64,000 nt of DNA, taken from the NCBI GenBank assembly GCA_026874595.1, contig CM049316.1, forward strand, positions 50,787,676 through 50,851,675, in the 5' to 3' direction. The position numbers and the translations under genes were made by a program. Source of the stretch: Sipunculus nudus. Lineage: Eukaryota > Annelida > Sipuncula > Golfingiida > Sipunculidae. Shown in pieces: positions 49,607 through 61,400 of the stretch. Position 1 is the first letter of the stretch. Every line of letters starts with the position of its first letter. The notes below the pieces were generated by a model, which ran no database searches, was not told the origin of the DNA, and was given only the letters and a program-made list of their open reading frames with translations.

Positions 49607-49910
49607 GGTTCAAATTTATTTTGTCAACCAATATCCACGATAAAAAAATTTCTTTAAAACAAATTTACTAAACTACATAGTTTATCCACTGCAAAAAGTT
49701 CCTTGTTTGTTTACAAAGAAGTTACAAATTACAAAGGAAACGTAATTTGATTCAGCTTCTTCAAATTATTTTAGTTCAAATTTAGTTGGAACCAATAACC
49801 ACAATACAAATCTTCTTTAAAACAAATTTACAAATCTACACAGTGTTCTTACTTCTAAACCTTATTCCTCATTGGTTTGTAAGAAGTTAAAAATCACTGA
49901 GAAAATAAAA
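49607..49910. repeat. ~155-bp tandem repeat inside the TIR transposon
   Basis: TTGGTTCAAATTTATTTTGT...CCAATATCCAC...TTTCTTTAAAACAAATTTAC at 49607 recurs as TAGTTCAAATTTAGTTGGAA...CCAATAACCAC...CTTCTTTAAAACAAATTTAC at about 49770. The LINE target lies at the start of the first unit. Confidence 0.75.
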
Positions 49911-50342
49911 TTTATGATGTCAGTTCTTGATGATTCGTCTCCAAATTCGTGGAAGTAGGAAGGGGTTTTATGAACGTGACTCTCTCTTGAGAGGTTCTTG
50001 TGGTAGTCGTATTGTAGTCGTGTTGAAGTCGTGTCGATGTCATTTTCCTTCGTGAGCATTCGTGACATTGTTTTACATCACGAATTTACAAGAATTATGA
50101 AGACTCTCATACGACTTACCAAGAAACTGTTACGACTTAGCTACGACTTGTGACGGCAAAGCTTAATTTTTGAACATTTCAAAAATAGCGCCACGAATTC
50201 TGAGTGCTCAAGACCTCGCAACGAACATTACCGAATGTTCAAGACATCATCTACGACACTCCCACGACGTCCCTACGAATTTTAATGATGCATGTTCGTG
50301 GAGATTCGGCGTCAAATTCGTGAAAGTGGGAACGGGGCTTTA

Positions 50343-50595
50343 AGACCAGTGGAATGACACAGTGGCCGAACAAATAATGGAAGCAGCGGTCAGAGCAAAG
50401 TATGAACAAAACACTGCCCTCAGAAATGAACTCTTAGAAAATGGTGACAAACTTTTGATAGACTGTAATAAATTTGACAAATTTTGGGGTGCTGGACTCG
50501 GTTTAAATGATGCCAATGCAAATATAAAATCCAAGTGGCGAGGTAGAAATGTGTTCGGTGATATCTTGATAAGAGTCCGAGATTGTATGAAATAG
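50343..50595 (+). pseudogene. C-terminal half of the NADAR domain of the old LINE's ORF1
   Basis: From GAC at 50344 the frame is open to TAG at 50593-50595 and reads DQWNDTVAEQIMEAA, VRAKYEQNTALRNELLENGD, then FDKFWGAGLGLND, WRGRNVFGDILIRVRDCMK. These match the NADAR C-terminal signature: a W before the M..A...K helix, N..L...LL..GD, FWG.G, W.G.N..G..L..VR. The N-terminal half ends at 40183-40186, before the inserted transposon. The junction frame differs by one base unless a small deletion is assumed. Combined ORF1 length would be about 460 codons. No host exon structure is seen. Confidence 0.85.
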
Positions 50596-50935
50596 TGACA
50601 TTCTGGGTACTTGTGGTATGGGTTTACAGTTTCACATCTGAGAAACAAAACCACTATTTTGAGGGTGATTTTTCATGTTTATTAATATACAGTGTTATTG
50701 TTACCATAACTACAAGATATAATAATTAAATCTCACGAGGAGGCATTGAGCTGACGACAGTAATGATCATCAATATTGGAATGGTGAGAAGTCTGAGGAT
50801 TCTGTTTATATTTGTACAACTTGACATTTTTGACAAGTTACTTTTGGGATGTAAATGTAATGGCGATCCAACATATATAGTTTTAAACTTTTTGATGTTT
50901 TGTGGGGTATTAAGTTCATAATTACTTTTCAAGGT

Positions 50936-53900
50936 ATGAGTGAGTGTTATTTTACCAGCTTAAATGTTAATGGCCTAGGAGATAAGAAAAAACGTCGACA
51001 GATATTTAGATGGCTTAAAGGATTCCATAAAGGTTTTATATTTTTACAAGAGACGCATTCTGAGCAATCGATAGAACAAATTTGGAAAAATGAGTGGGGT
51101 AGTAATATTTTATATTCACATGGTACTTCAAATAGTAAAGGAGTAGCCATTTTGTTTCCAACTTAATGTGAAAACACATTTGAAGTGCAGATAAGTGACA
51201 AATATGGAAGATACTTGTTCATGTTGTTGAATTTAAATGAGCAAAAGTTTGCAATGGTGAATTGTATGCGCCAACTGGTGATCACATGCAGGATCAATTA
51301 AAAATCCAGGAAGAAATAGAATCGCACTTGTATAAATATTTAGAGACACACACTGATTGTACCATTATATTAGGTGGAGATCTTAATACTTGTATAAATC
51401 CTAGTTTGGATAGATGTCCTGTTTTGAACAAAGCTAGGACGCGGTATGCACAGGCTATAGTAAACATGATGGATGTATTTAAACTTGTTGACATCTGGAG
51501 ATTACGCAATATCAATGAAAAAGGTTACACTTATCAGCAAAACAGACCAAAGATGCAATCACGTCTAGATTATTGGTTAGTAAGTGAGCATTTACAATTT
51601 AATATTCTTAACACTCAGCTATGCCCAGCAATTAAAACTCTATTACCGTAATTCTAAATGAACAAAGAGAAGGAGGTAAGGGATTTTGGAATATTAATGC
51701 TGATCTATTGAAAGATAATACTTTCGTTAATGAATGTATAAATACTATTAAAACCAGTAAAGATCACAATAAGCGATTAATAAATAGAAACACGGCTTGG
51801 GAATTATTAAAATGTGATGTGAGGGCATTTTGTATAAAATACTCCACTGCAAAAGCGAAGGAACGTAGATCAGAAAAAGATCTGATAAATAGGGAGTTAA
51901 AAAAGAAACTAGATAATGATAAAAATGAGAAAGATGAAGTAAGATATGGACAGTTACTGTGTAAAATGGAACATATTAATGCCTACTATACCAAAGGAGC
52001 TATAATACGATCAAAAGCAAGTTATGTGGAATTAGGGGAAAGAAATACGAAATATTTTCTGAACTTAGAAAATAGAAATCAAACAGCTAGATCGATCGTG
52101 TCTTTAATGAAGGCCGATTCTTTAATTAAAAATCCAACTGATATACTTGAGCTACAGAAAGAATTCTATGAAGAAATTTATATGAAAGATAATACATCTG
52201 AAAAAAATGAAGATTTCTTTTTGAAAGGGTATAATGAGGATCCGACTTAAAGAGAAGATGAATCATCCTTTTGTGAAGTAGATATAACACTTAGTGAATG
52301 TTAACAAGCCTTAAGCTTAATGAAAAATGGAAAAAGTCGGGGAACAGACAGATTTACCGTCGTATTTTATAAATTGTTCCTGGTTAAATCTGAAAGAATC
52401 ATTATTACAATCGTATTCTTATTCTTTTGAAAATGGACTGCTTAGTGTAAAACAAAGAAGAGGGGTAATAAATTTAATACCAAAAATTGGCAAAGATTTG
52501 AGATATCTTAAAAACTGGCGTCCCATCACCTTGCTCAATACGGACTACAATTGTTAACAGAGGTTTTAGCCACACGTATGCAAAAAAATGTTACCTATAA
52601 TAATTTGTGAATTTCAGACCGATTATTTAAAAAACAGGCACATAGGTTGTAACATTAGAACAATAGAGGACCTTTATGATTATTGCATTGAAAAAAGTCA
52701 GAAGGGTATTATTCTAATTGTAGATTTTAAACAGGCTTTTGATAGCCTTAGTTGGAGCTTTATAAATAAAACTTCAGAACATTTTAATTTTGGACCACGT
52801 TTCAGAAGATGGGTTAAAATTTTATATACAAACATCGAAAGTTGTGTGATAAATAATGGGAATTCAACCAAACTTTTTAAATTGGAGAGGGGCATCCATC
52901 AGGGGTGCCCAATATCCACGCTGCTCTTTATAACTGCTGTTGAAATATTATCAATAAGAATCAGAAATGCTCAAGATGTTCAGGGAATATGCATAGGGCA
53001 AAATGATTATAGATTAGTACAACTAGCGGACGATACAACAATGTTTGTTGAGAATATGTATTCACTGGGATCAGTTTTAAGAGTGCTAGAATGATTTAAA
53101 TTGGCCTCTGGATTAGAACTTAATGTTGACAAATCTGAATACTGGGAAAGACACTGCCAGCAAAAGAGGCGTTACTTGGTATAAAAGTTAACAAGGGACC
53201 GTTTAAAATCTTGGGAGTTTGGTTTACAAACAATAAAATAGAGATGGATAAATTAAATTTTTCTTCAAGATTAGATAAACTGAATTGTTTGTTAAATATT
53301 TAGAGACAAAGAGTTCTGTCTCTGAAAGGAAAAATAACAATAATTAAAAGTCTTGCATTACCTCAGTTATTGTATGCAGTAAATATACTTTATGTGCCCG
53401 AGTGGGTCGTTCAAAAGGCCGAATCATTGCTCTATGCATTTTTGTGGAAAGGTAAGCCTGAGGAAATCAAAAGATATGCTATTTGTAATGAAATAAGCAA
53501 ACGAGGCTTGAACATTGTAGAAATAAAGAGTTTTCTGCAAAGTTTTAAGTTATCATGGTGCAGAATATTTTGTAATAGATGGTACCATCCGGTGGTAGAT
53601 GTATATTTCAAACGGCACACTCTCAGAGACTTTACCACATTTTCATATGGTCCCAAAGATATACCGATAAAATTACCTAGATTCTACAAACGGTTCCTGG
53701 AAATCCTTTGGAATTTTAAAAAAGAATTTTGTAACAAGGTTATTCTTAATGAGTCTCTCTGGTTTAACAGTAAAATAATGTTAGGTGGAAAAGTTGTTTA
53801 TTACAAATCTTGTTTTAAACAAAATGTTATTTATGTAAAAGATATAATAGAAGGTAAAAATATATAAACATTTGATAGAATTCAGGAGAGATTTAATATA

Positions 53901-54318
53901 CTGCCGGGAGAATACTTAAAGTATTTTAGTTTGGTAGATGCTATACCAGTAGCATGGAAAAAACAGATAAATGAGGGTCCATTAATAACAACTGAAACGG
54001 ATGTATTTACACTTTATACTAGTGAAGGGGACATCAATTTGTTAACAGCTAGAGTTCGGGACTTTTATCAGATATTTATACAAAATGTGTGTCATCACCC
54101 TTCATCAGTGGACAAATGGAATAGAAAATATGATGATATAGATTGGTCAGTTACATTCAGTTTGCCTTTTCATGTTCATAGAGACACAAAAATTCAGACA
54201 TTACAATATAAAATATTGACAATGATTTTTCAATGTAATAATAAGTTATTCAAATGGAAAATCATAAGCTCCCATAGATGTAATTATTGCAGTGAAATCG
54301 ACTCTATAGAACATTTTT
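50936..54318 (+). pseudogene. LINE ORF2 (endonuclease-reverse transcriptase), degraded and 3'-truncated
   Basis: Starts MSECYFTSLNVNGLGDKKKR. Endonuclease motifs: FLQETHS, GGDLNTCIN, SRLDYWLVS (to about 51650). RT motifs: NWRPITLLNTDY, ILIVDFKQAFDSLSW (motif A), GIHQGCPISTLLF, and QLADDTTMFV where catalytic YADD reads LADD. The C-terminal knuckle CNYCSEIDSIEHFL stops short of its last Cys because an A' element begins at 54319. Frame breaks: TAA at 51164, shifts near 51250, 51650, 52250-52330 and 52560-52590, a stop at 53092, and breaks near 53300 and 53865. Partner of the NADAR-bearing ORF1. Non-functional. Confidence 0.88.
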
Positions 54319-54670
54319 TAGCTCAGCTGAGCTATAGCGATCACTCTTTGTCCGTCGTCAGTCGTGCCGTATGGCCATTTTGCCGTCTGTCCGTTAACAA
54401 GGCACAAATCGTAACCGCTGGACCTGGAATCTTCTTACTTTACATCCAGAGAGGTCCATGAAAAATCTCCTTGAAAACCTGGAATTAGGTCTCTGTTACC
54501 CATATCCTTTGAGCTACAGGGCCCCAAAGTACCCCCCAGTATAGTAAAAAATTTCATACAAAAACTTCAGTATCTGATTAGCTACATCACTGATGGTCAT
54601 GATTTTTGCCATACATATTGATCATGAGATGTCCATCAGTTCCTTCAGACTGGTGGCGCCACCTGTATTT
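54319..54670 (+). mobile_element. A' fragment truncating the old LINE
   Basis: Begins TAGCTCAGCTGAGCTATAGC directly within LINE coding sequence (GAACATTTT). It ends with GGTGGCGCCACC (54652-54663) and TGTATTTTT, after which a full A head starts. Confidence 0.65.
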
Positions 54671-55199
54671 TTTTAGCTCAGCTGACTGTAAAGGGGCGTT
54701 CACACCTATCCGTTCTTTCCTTCCGCACCCGTACCCGCTTCCGTCAAATTCGAGTCAGTTAAAATTACATAGGGCATTCACACCTATCCGCTTCCGCACC
54801 CGCACCCGTCACACCGTCCGCACAAATCGGTCTGGGACCGATTCACGACGGAAGCGGACGACGGGTGCGGACGGGAATCCATACTATGACGTAATATAAC
54901 AGGGGATATTCTGGAATGTCCTTGTGTCTTCCCCTTGATAGAAAATGACACAAGTGTTTGATTTTCACTTTAATAAGTTGGAACCTGCGCGGGGGCATTC
55001 AATGCCTCACTCTCACGCTCGGGAAAGTTTTAATTATTTATTGATATAATTGAAGGAATTTTATAAGTAAAATCATGCATATGAATCACCAAAGAAGCGG
55101 GGGCTGGGTAATTTGGAATAAAGACTAATAAGTCAATGGATATAAAATAAAGTTAATAGTAAGCCCACGAAAAATAAAATATAACCTATTATATAAAGT

Positions 55200-55216
55200 A
55201 TATATATATATATATT

Positions 55217-55260
<44 letters not shown>

Positions 55261-55265
55261 TATAA
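55200..55265. repeat. (TA)n and (AAT)n microsatellites
   Basis: TATATATATATA followed by about 11 AAT/ATA units within the MITE body. Confidence 0.9.
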
Positions 55266-55580
55266 TTTAAACATAATGTATGGAGAATAATTTAAGCGCC
55301 CTTGTGGAAACGGGGGTTTCAGAATGAATCAAAGTTCTAAACCTCAATTACACGAATTTGGTCAAATTCAAGTTTAAGAGGGTTCCTGGTAATACATTAT
55401 TTGTTATTAGATTAGATTTGAAATATATATATATATATATATAAACATATGTGAAAGATAATAGAGTATTTTATATAAAACAAAGGCGATGAGTGCGGGT
55501 GCGGACGGAAAAAGCGCGGATAGGTATGAACAGAGACAACGGATGACGGATGACGGAAGCGGGTGCGGGTGCGGAAGGAA

Positions 55581-57088
55581 CAAGGGACCTATGGGTCACT
55601 GTGCTCAGCTCACGTTAACCTTGAAGGTAAAAATCTAAAATAATATCAAATGGAGATAAAGTGTAAGAGGAAGAGGTAATAAAGGCCATGGTTGGTTTAT
55701 TTGATTGGTTTGTATTGATGAGCAAGAAATTGTTGCAAATAATATTTTGTGACCTGACCATGTGTTTCCTAATGTTGAAACTGAAGCATGTGAGCAGTTT
55801 GTGAACAAATGATCTGTACAATTACCATGATCATTAGTTGGCTTTTCGATTAACTGTTGACATTTCAGTAGTTTACACATTTGTTCAATCGAATCTTTTT
55901 TTTTTGTATAATATATATTATTAAATATGTTTTTTTTATGAAATGTATACAGTTGAAATATAACTAATTAACAACATAAAACATGGCAAACAAAGCCTGA
56001 CCTTAAATTCTGCTGATGCAGGAAAATAATGAACAAATGTTTGTAATAAATCCTCATTTTATTATCACATCAATTTTTTTTTAATTCAAGTTTATATTTC
56101 TATACATTTTCAATATAACATATATATCTGAATATAAAAGTTGATTCATAATTCTCAATTGCATCATCATAAATCCAATCTTGTCAGATAATACCACATC
56201 ATGCATACAAATGTTTATTTATTTTTTACCACAAAAATATATCTTTAAATCTGCAAACCAATAAATATCTAAAAAAATACTTGATTTAGATTTCACAATT
56301 TTTAGTTGTGTCTTTATTTATCCATAATGTGCTTCATATTTTATCATAATTTAAGCATACTGATGGGTTCCATTATGATTGGTAAAATCATTTAAAAGAA
56401 AAATGATTTCTTTAAAAATGCTACATAACACAACATTGCATCTTCTGGATTACACCTTGAATTACTTTTTCAAGGAAAGTTTTTGCATATCAGAGTGGAA
56501 ACAGCATTACAATTAGGGAGATACAGTGAACACTTGGTGGGTTGGGTTTGCGGGGGGGAGGGGATTGGGTGGTGATATAAGAATAACTGTACACCTGTCA
56601 CAGCAGGGGATCTCCCCCAGTGACTGTAACAAATCAGAAACCCTTGCATAGCTGACTTCCAGTGACCTGGAGTGGGACCCTGCATCTGTAATCTGTAATC
56701 AAATCAATTGACTACAATAGAGCCTCAAGAAAAAAATCAATAACTAGCTTAATTTTCAAGCTTTTACTTCCAAATTTCAGATTTAAACAAATTAAATATT
56801 TATGTTTACATGCTGTGAAAATTAAATCAATGGTACTTACAGGAAAAAATGTGCCAATGTCAAAGTTGGGCAAAATTTAATGTACTGATTTTATTTTTAT
56901 GCTAATTACTTAAAAAATTTACAAAATTCAGATCTAATTTTGGGTAAACAATTGAATCTTAATTAAACATAGTTATATACTTGGGAAAATAGACTCTAGT
57001 TTCACGGACAGACGGACAGACGGACGGACGACGGACAATGGACCACGACTATAGCTCTGATGACTTATAGTCAGCTGAGCTAAAAAAA
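55581..57088 (-). mobile_element. Family A element, complete, reversed, inside the MITE
   Basis: Read on the minus strand it starts TTTTTTTAGCTCAGCTGACT at 57088 and ends GACCCATAGGTCCCTTG at 55581. The MITE arm reads GCGGAAGGAA before it and CGGGTAGGTGTG after it. The other arm shows that these were contiguous (CCTATCCGTTCTTTCCTTCC), so insertion was again inside a T-run on the element strand. Confidence 0.75.
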
Positions 57089-58246
57089 CGGGTAGGTGTG
57101 AACGCCCCTGAAGTCATCTGAGCTATAGCGATCACCCTTTATCCGTCGCCCGTCTGTCTGTCCGTCCGTCCGTAGATGTGGCACGTTTTGAAACCATAAG
57201 ACCTAGGAATCCAAAATTCGGCATAATGTTAGATGTCCCCAAAATCTCCTACTAAGCTGAAAACTGGGTCTTTGTGACTTCGTTCCTTTAAGAAATTAAG
57301 GAAAAACCTCAATTTTTTATTAAAAACCTATTGTCAAACTTCAGGACTGCCTAATATCAAAACCACTCATCTGTTTTTCCTCATATTAACTATAAATATT
57401 CCTCTTTATAGTTCCTATGAACATGCCAGAAATTGTGTCTGTATTATATTATTTAAAAAAGTTATGGGCCCAAACATAATGCATTTTGTAAAAAATCAGG
57501 AAAGATATTTGATCACTTAACACAAAAACTGTTAAAGCTATGGACTTTTTTTCCAGTAATATAACTTTAATTAATCAAAATTAAGTTGTATACCAAAAAT
57601 TAGATCAAAATCTTTAATTTTTTTAAAATATGAACAAAAATAAAAAAATTGGTACCTTAAATTTTGCCCAACTTTGACCATGGCACGTTTTTTTTCCTTT
57701 AAGTACTGTGGATTTAATTTTCACAGCATGTTTTTGTTAACATTTTGTATGTTAACACCAAAAATTTGAAACCAGTTGATCAAAAACTGTAGATTTTATT
57801 CAAGTTTTCATGCACCATGTAACATATTGTTTACATCAAGCTAGTGTTATGCAGTTTGCAAGAGCTCAGCTCCCCAGCTTAAGCTCTCAGTTCCTAAAAT
57901 TTCGCATACATTAGATGTCTCCAAAATCCCCTACCATGCCAAGAATTTGGTCACTAGGACTTAATACATTCGAAATATTAATGAAAAACATCATTTTTCC
58001 ATTAAAAACTCATTGTTTCACTTCAAGACTGCCTAATATCAAAACCACTGATCTGACTTTAATCATATGTATTTTACATATTTTTCTATACATTCTCTAT
58101 GCAAATGCCAGAATGATGTCAGTATTGCGTAATTGTTTTAAGTTATGGGCCCAAACATAATGCACTTTGTAAAAAATCAAGAAATATATTTACTCCCTTA
58201 ACAAGGGCATTGCTGAAGCTAGAGATTTTTTTTTGTCAGGGATAAA

Positions 58247-58492
58247 TATAAATATAAACTTATTTATTTTACATGGATGTACAAATAGTAATTATAACTA
58301 ATCGTGGCACTCTCCATGGCTCCGGTGATGGCGTTCGGTAGTCTGCAGAGGTGGAGGAAACAGGAGTACCCGGAGAAAACCACCGGCCTTGGACGGGCAA
58401 CTACAACCCACTCTCATAGCCACGCCGGGGATCGAACCCGGGTCGCCAGCGGAGATAGCCAAGCGTTTTACCACTCAGCTGTCCAGGCCCCT
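58247..58492 (-). mobile_element. tRNA-derived SINE
   Basis: Minus-strand head GGGGCCTGGACAGCTGAGTG has an A-box-like CTGAGTGGTAAAACGC (58463-58478) and a B box GGGTTCGATCCCC (58427-58439), the spacing of a tRNA pol III promoter. The body has GGTTTTCTCCGGGTACTCCT, a core shared by widespread invertebrate SINEs, and an A/T-rich tail toward 58247. It interrupts family A (GTCAGGGATA before, TAACATTATTTATTCAAGAT after). Family assignment (for example V-SINE/RUDI-like) is not certain. Confidence 0.8.
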
Positions 58493-61400
58493 AACACTAT
58501 TTAACATTTATGTAACATTATTTATTCAAGATTCAATTGAATACCCAAAATTAGTTCTGAATTTTTCAAATTTGATAAGTTATTAGTATAAATATAAAAT
58601 TAGTACCTTAAATTTTGCCCAACTGTGACCATGGCACGTTTGTTTCCTGTGAGCACTGTTGATATAATTTTCATATCATGCACACATAAGGATTTCAGCT
58701 TTTTAGTTTAGAAAGCTGAAAGAATTGTAGCTTTTATTAGACCAGCCCTCTCCAGCCCCTCTTGAGTCACCTGTATTCCAAATAACACCATGTAGTCACC
58801 TATGGTATTTTTCAGTTCAATTTTAATGATAAAAAAGTAAATCATATTATTCATTACTAATCATTAGGGATCATATGAAGGAAATTAATGATAGACCAAG
58901 ATGCAGTTGATAATATTAATCTAGATTCCTACTGTGTCTAGTGTGTACATTGATGTGAAATTAGGCTAAAATGAATATATTAATTACATTTATTTTTTTA
59001 ATATAAATAAAAGACATAAAACCAGGTACTTATGATCATTATTTAAATGTGTGAATTTTGTATATTCTGGATTCTCAACATCATTGTTTGGTGAAAACTG
59101 AATAAATACCAGACATGGTGCGAATACTTTGCAATTGTATTTAAATCCGAATATGAATATGTACTCATTTCAGTTATATTTCATTTTAAAAAATCATACG
59201 ATCCTCTTATTATTTTTAATGAAAATTATATTTGAGACAATATTTGTAAATTTTTTTAATAAATAGTTAAACTCTTATATTATATGTTCTGCTTATAAGT
59301 TATATGGCCAAGTCAAAATCTGTGTGACAATAGTACTCCATTTGTTAATAAAATAAATGAAATCAATCCTCTTCCCTGTCTCAAAAGGGCCTATCAAAAT
59401 CATATTTACATAAGCTAAACAACAACAACTCATAATACAGCTTATATTTATTACCACATTATTGAAGTTTTTCAGATGCTCTGATGTATTTGCATTTTGT
59501 ACATCCAAGACCCCACTCTTGCTCACTACAGCCTTGCCTCGGTAAGCTTATAAGTGATGCAGCACTGGCAGAACGGCCCTGCTGTATTAAACATACACTT
59601 ATTCTCATGGGCCCTACCCTAACATCCCCCCTCCCCCAGTCCCCCCCCCCCCCCAACACACACACACCACCACCTTACCAATCATATTTCAATACATGGT
59701 TTGTTATTGTCAACTGTATTTCTTTAAATGTAAAGCTGTTTTTGATCCAATGTGCACAACTTTTCTTTAAATATTAATTCAAGAAGTAATCCAAGAGATG
59801 CCACGTTGATCTGATGTAGCATTTTAAAGAAATTATATCCTTTTAAATAATTAAACAAAATATAATTTAACCCATCAGTAGGCATAATATGATAATATAT
59901 GAAGCAAATCATGGATAAATAGAGGTGCAATTTAAATTGTGAAATCTGGAGTGTTATTTTCATATATAGTATTGCTTTACAAAATTAAAAATATTTTAGA
60001 AAAAAAAAAATATATATATATATATACCTGTGTGCATATTTGATGTTACCTGACTAAATTAAGTATAAATTTTGATGCAATTTAGATTTGTGAATCAGTT
60101 CAAATATTCAGATATATATGATATACTGCAAATATATAGTAAAATTTATAAACTTAAAAAAAAGGACTTAACAAAAGAAAAAATAGGATCATATGCAAAT
60201 ACTTGTTCATTATTTTCCTGTCTCAGTAGAATGGAAATTAAAGTTATTTGCTTTGTTTTCCATCTCTCTGCATGTTTTTAAATATTTTAAATAATTTCTT
60301 TTAAATTAAATGTTATCCTTTATGTATAAGCAGAGGTGCTGTAACTCCCACCAGTCCCTGTAAGCACCATTGAATTTTATTCCGTATTCTGTATTAATAT
60401 CCATAGGTGTTGCAACTCTCCCCCCCCCCCCCCAGTCATTCAGCCCTAGTTTTAAGTTATTAGCATAAATATAAAATCAGTACCTAAAATTTTGCCCAAA
60501 TTTGGCCATGGCACATTTTTTCCTGTAAGTACTCTGGATTTAATTTCCACAGCATGTACACATAAGGATTTAATCTGATAAAATCTGAAATTTGAAAATA
60601 AAAGCTGCAAAATTAGGCTAGTTATTGAATTTTTCTTGGAGGCTCTTGTTGTATTCCCTTACATTGTCAAGCAGTCCACTTTGGTGACTGTAGGTCATTC
60701 AGTGCATCGCTATGCTCCCCTGATGTTATGTAATCCCATCACTGGGGCAAGCCCTCACTCTTGTTGAGCTTGATCAGGCTGTCTGCTGTTAATACCACAG
60801 GGAACCTTTCTCTCTCCACCCCCTCCTCCCCCCCCCCCATTCTGTTGACAGACCTGCACTATAAACAAGATTAATCTTATAATTATATAATCACATTTTT
60901 TTCAGCAACGAGCAGTTACAACAGAGACCCTTCCCCCCACCTACCCCTTCAATACACAGGACTAATAAACAAGATGAATCTTATAATTTTACGTTAAATA
61001 AATTCTTTTTGTTGAGACTTGGACAATTTTGATTTTTTTTAAGAAAAATTTTTCAGGAATTTTATCCTTATATTCAAATAAGATAGATTTAAGATAGATT
61101 TAACAAGATTTAAGAAGATCCATATCTCTTAAAGTTGGCCGAGCCTAGGTGTAATTAACACTGTTAAACTTAGTTTTAAAATCAGGAATATTGGTCAAAC
61201 TTTGTGGGATTATTTTTTAACTATTATGGCCATATATTTAACTTTTAAAAACTTAATTACCTTCACACATTATTTGTTTATGAAATGTAACTTTTATATA
61301 AAACTTACCGTAGGCCCATTTTTCCCTAGGTGCATCACTAAATGATTTCAGGACAAAAATTTCATTTATTACAAAGTGCATATGCTTTAGCTCATGTCCA

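Larger units (their letters stand above)
40183..50342. mobile_element. TIR DNA transposon (non-autonomous body ~1.5 kb) carrying a LINE
   Basis: Terminal inverted repeats start TAAAGCCCCGTTCCCACTTT and continue CACGAAT at the left. The right end (about 50316-50342) is their reverse complement, and similarity extends to about 43 bp. The target is TA (TA at 40183-40184 and 50341-50342) or a diverged TAA/TTA; neither restores the interrupted reading frame exactly, so a small indel is present. Excluding the LINE, the element is about 0.75 kb on each side with no transposase. Its arms are dense in ACGAT/ACGAC motifs (about 40285-40460 and 49985-50280), like subterminal transposase-binding repeats. 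A ~155-bp tandem repeat (CAGCTTCTTTAAACTG / CAGCTTCTTCAAATTA) lies at the LINE target. Superfamily unresolved. Confidence 0.8.
38709..54318 (+). mobile_element. Old L1/Tx1-type LINE with NADAR in ORF1, split by nested transposon
   Basis: The 5' boundary is visible because CATTTTGCTGAAATCATAAT continues as GACTAAGG at about 18820 but becomes GATGGATTGACGTCACGTGA here. Order: ~350-bp 5' UTR, ORF1 (39060 on, completed at 50595), ~340-bp spacer, ORF2 (50936-54318). ORF1 is split at 40183/50342 by a ~10.16-kb TIR transposon. ORF2 has many frameshifts and stops and ends in the C-terminal zinc knuckle, where an A' element starts at 54319. No poly(A) or target duplication of its own survives in the window. 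Confidence 0.85.
54692..57109. mobile_element. Harbinger-like MITE with TAA target duplication
   Basis: TIRs: AGGGGCGTTCACACCTATCC at the left, GGTAGGTGTGAACGCCCCT at the right. Flanks are TAA (54689-54691) and GAA (57110-57112). The empty A sequence CTGACTGTAAGTCATCTGAG shows that TAA was duplicated, with one T-to-G change. The arms are rich in CCGCACCCG / CGGGTGCGG repeats. A 3-bp TWA target and this TIR style suggest PIF/Harbinger. No transposase. A reversed A element (55581-57088) is inserted in the right arm. Confidence 0.8.

Noticed and set aside
40183-50342. piggyBac element with TTAA target
   Set aside because: The right flank reads TTAA but the left reads ATAA, and the ends are AGCCCC/AAGCCCC rather than piggyBac's CCC; TA or TWA is equally possible.
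58427-58492. A functional tRNA gene
   Set aside because: A and B boxes exist but the cloverleaf is not kept and a SINE body follows directly; it is a SINE head.
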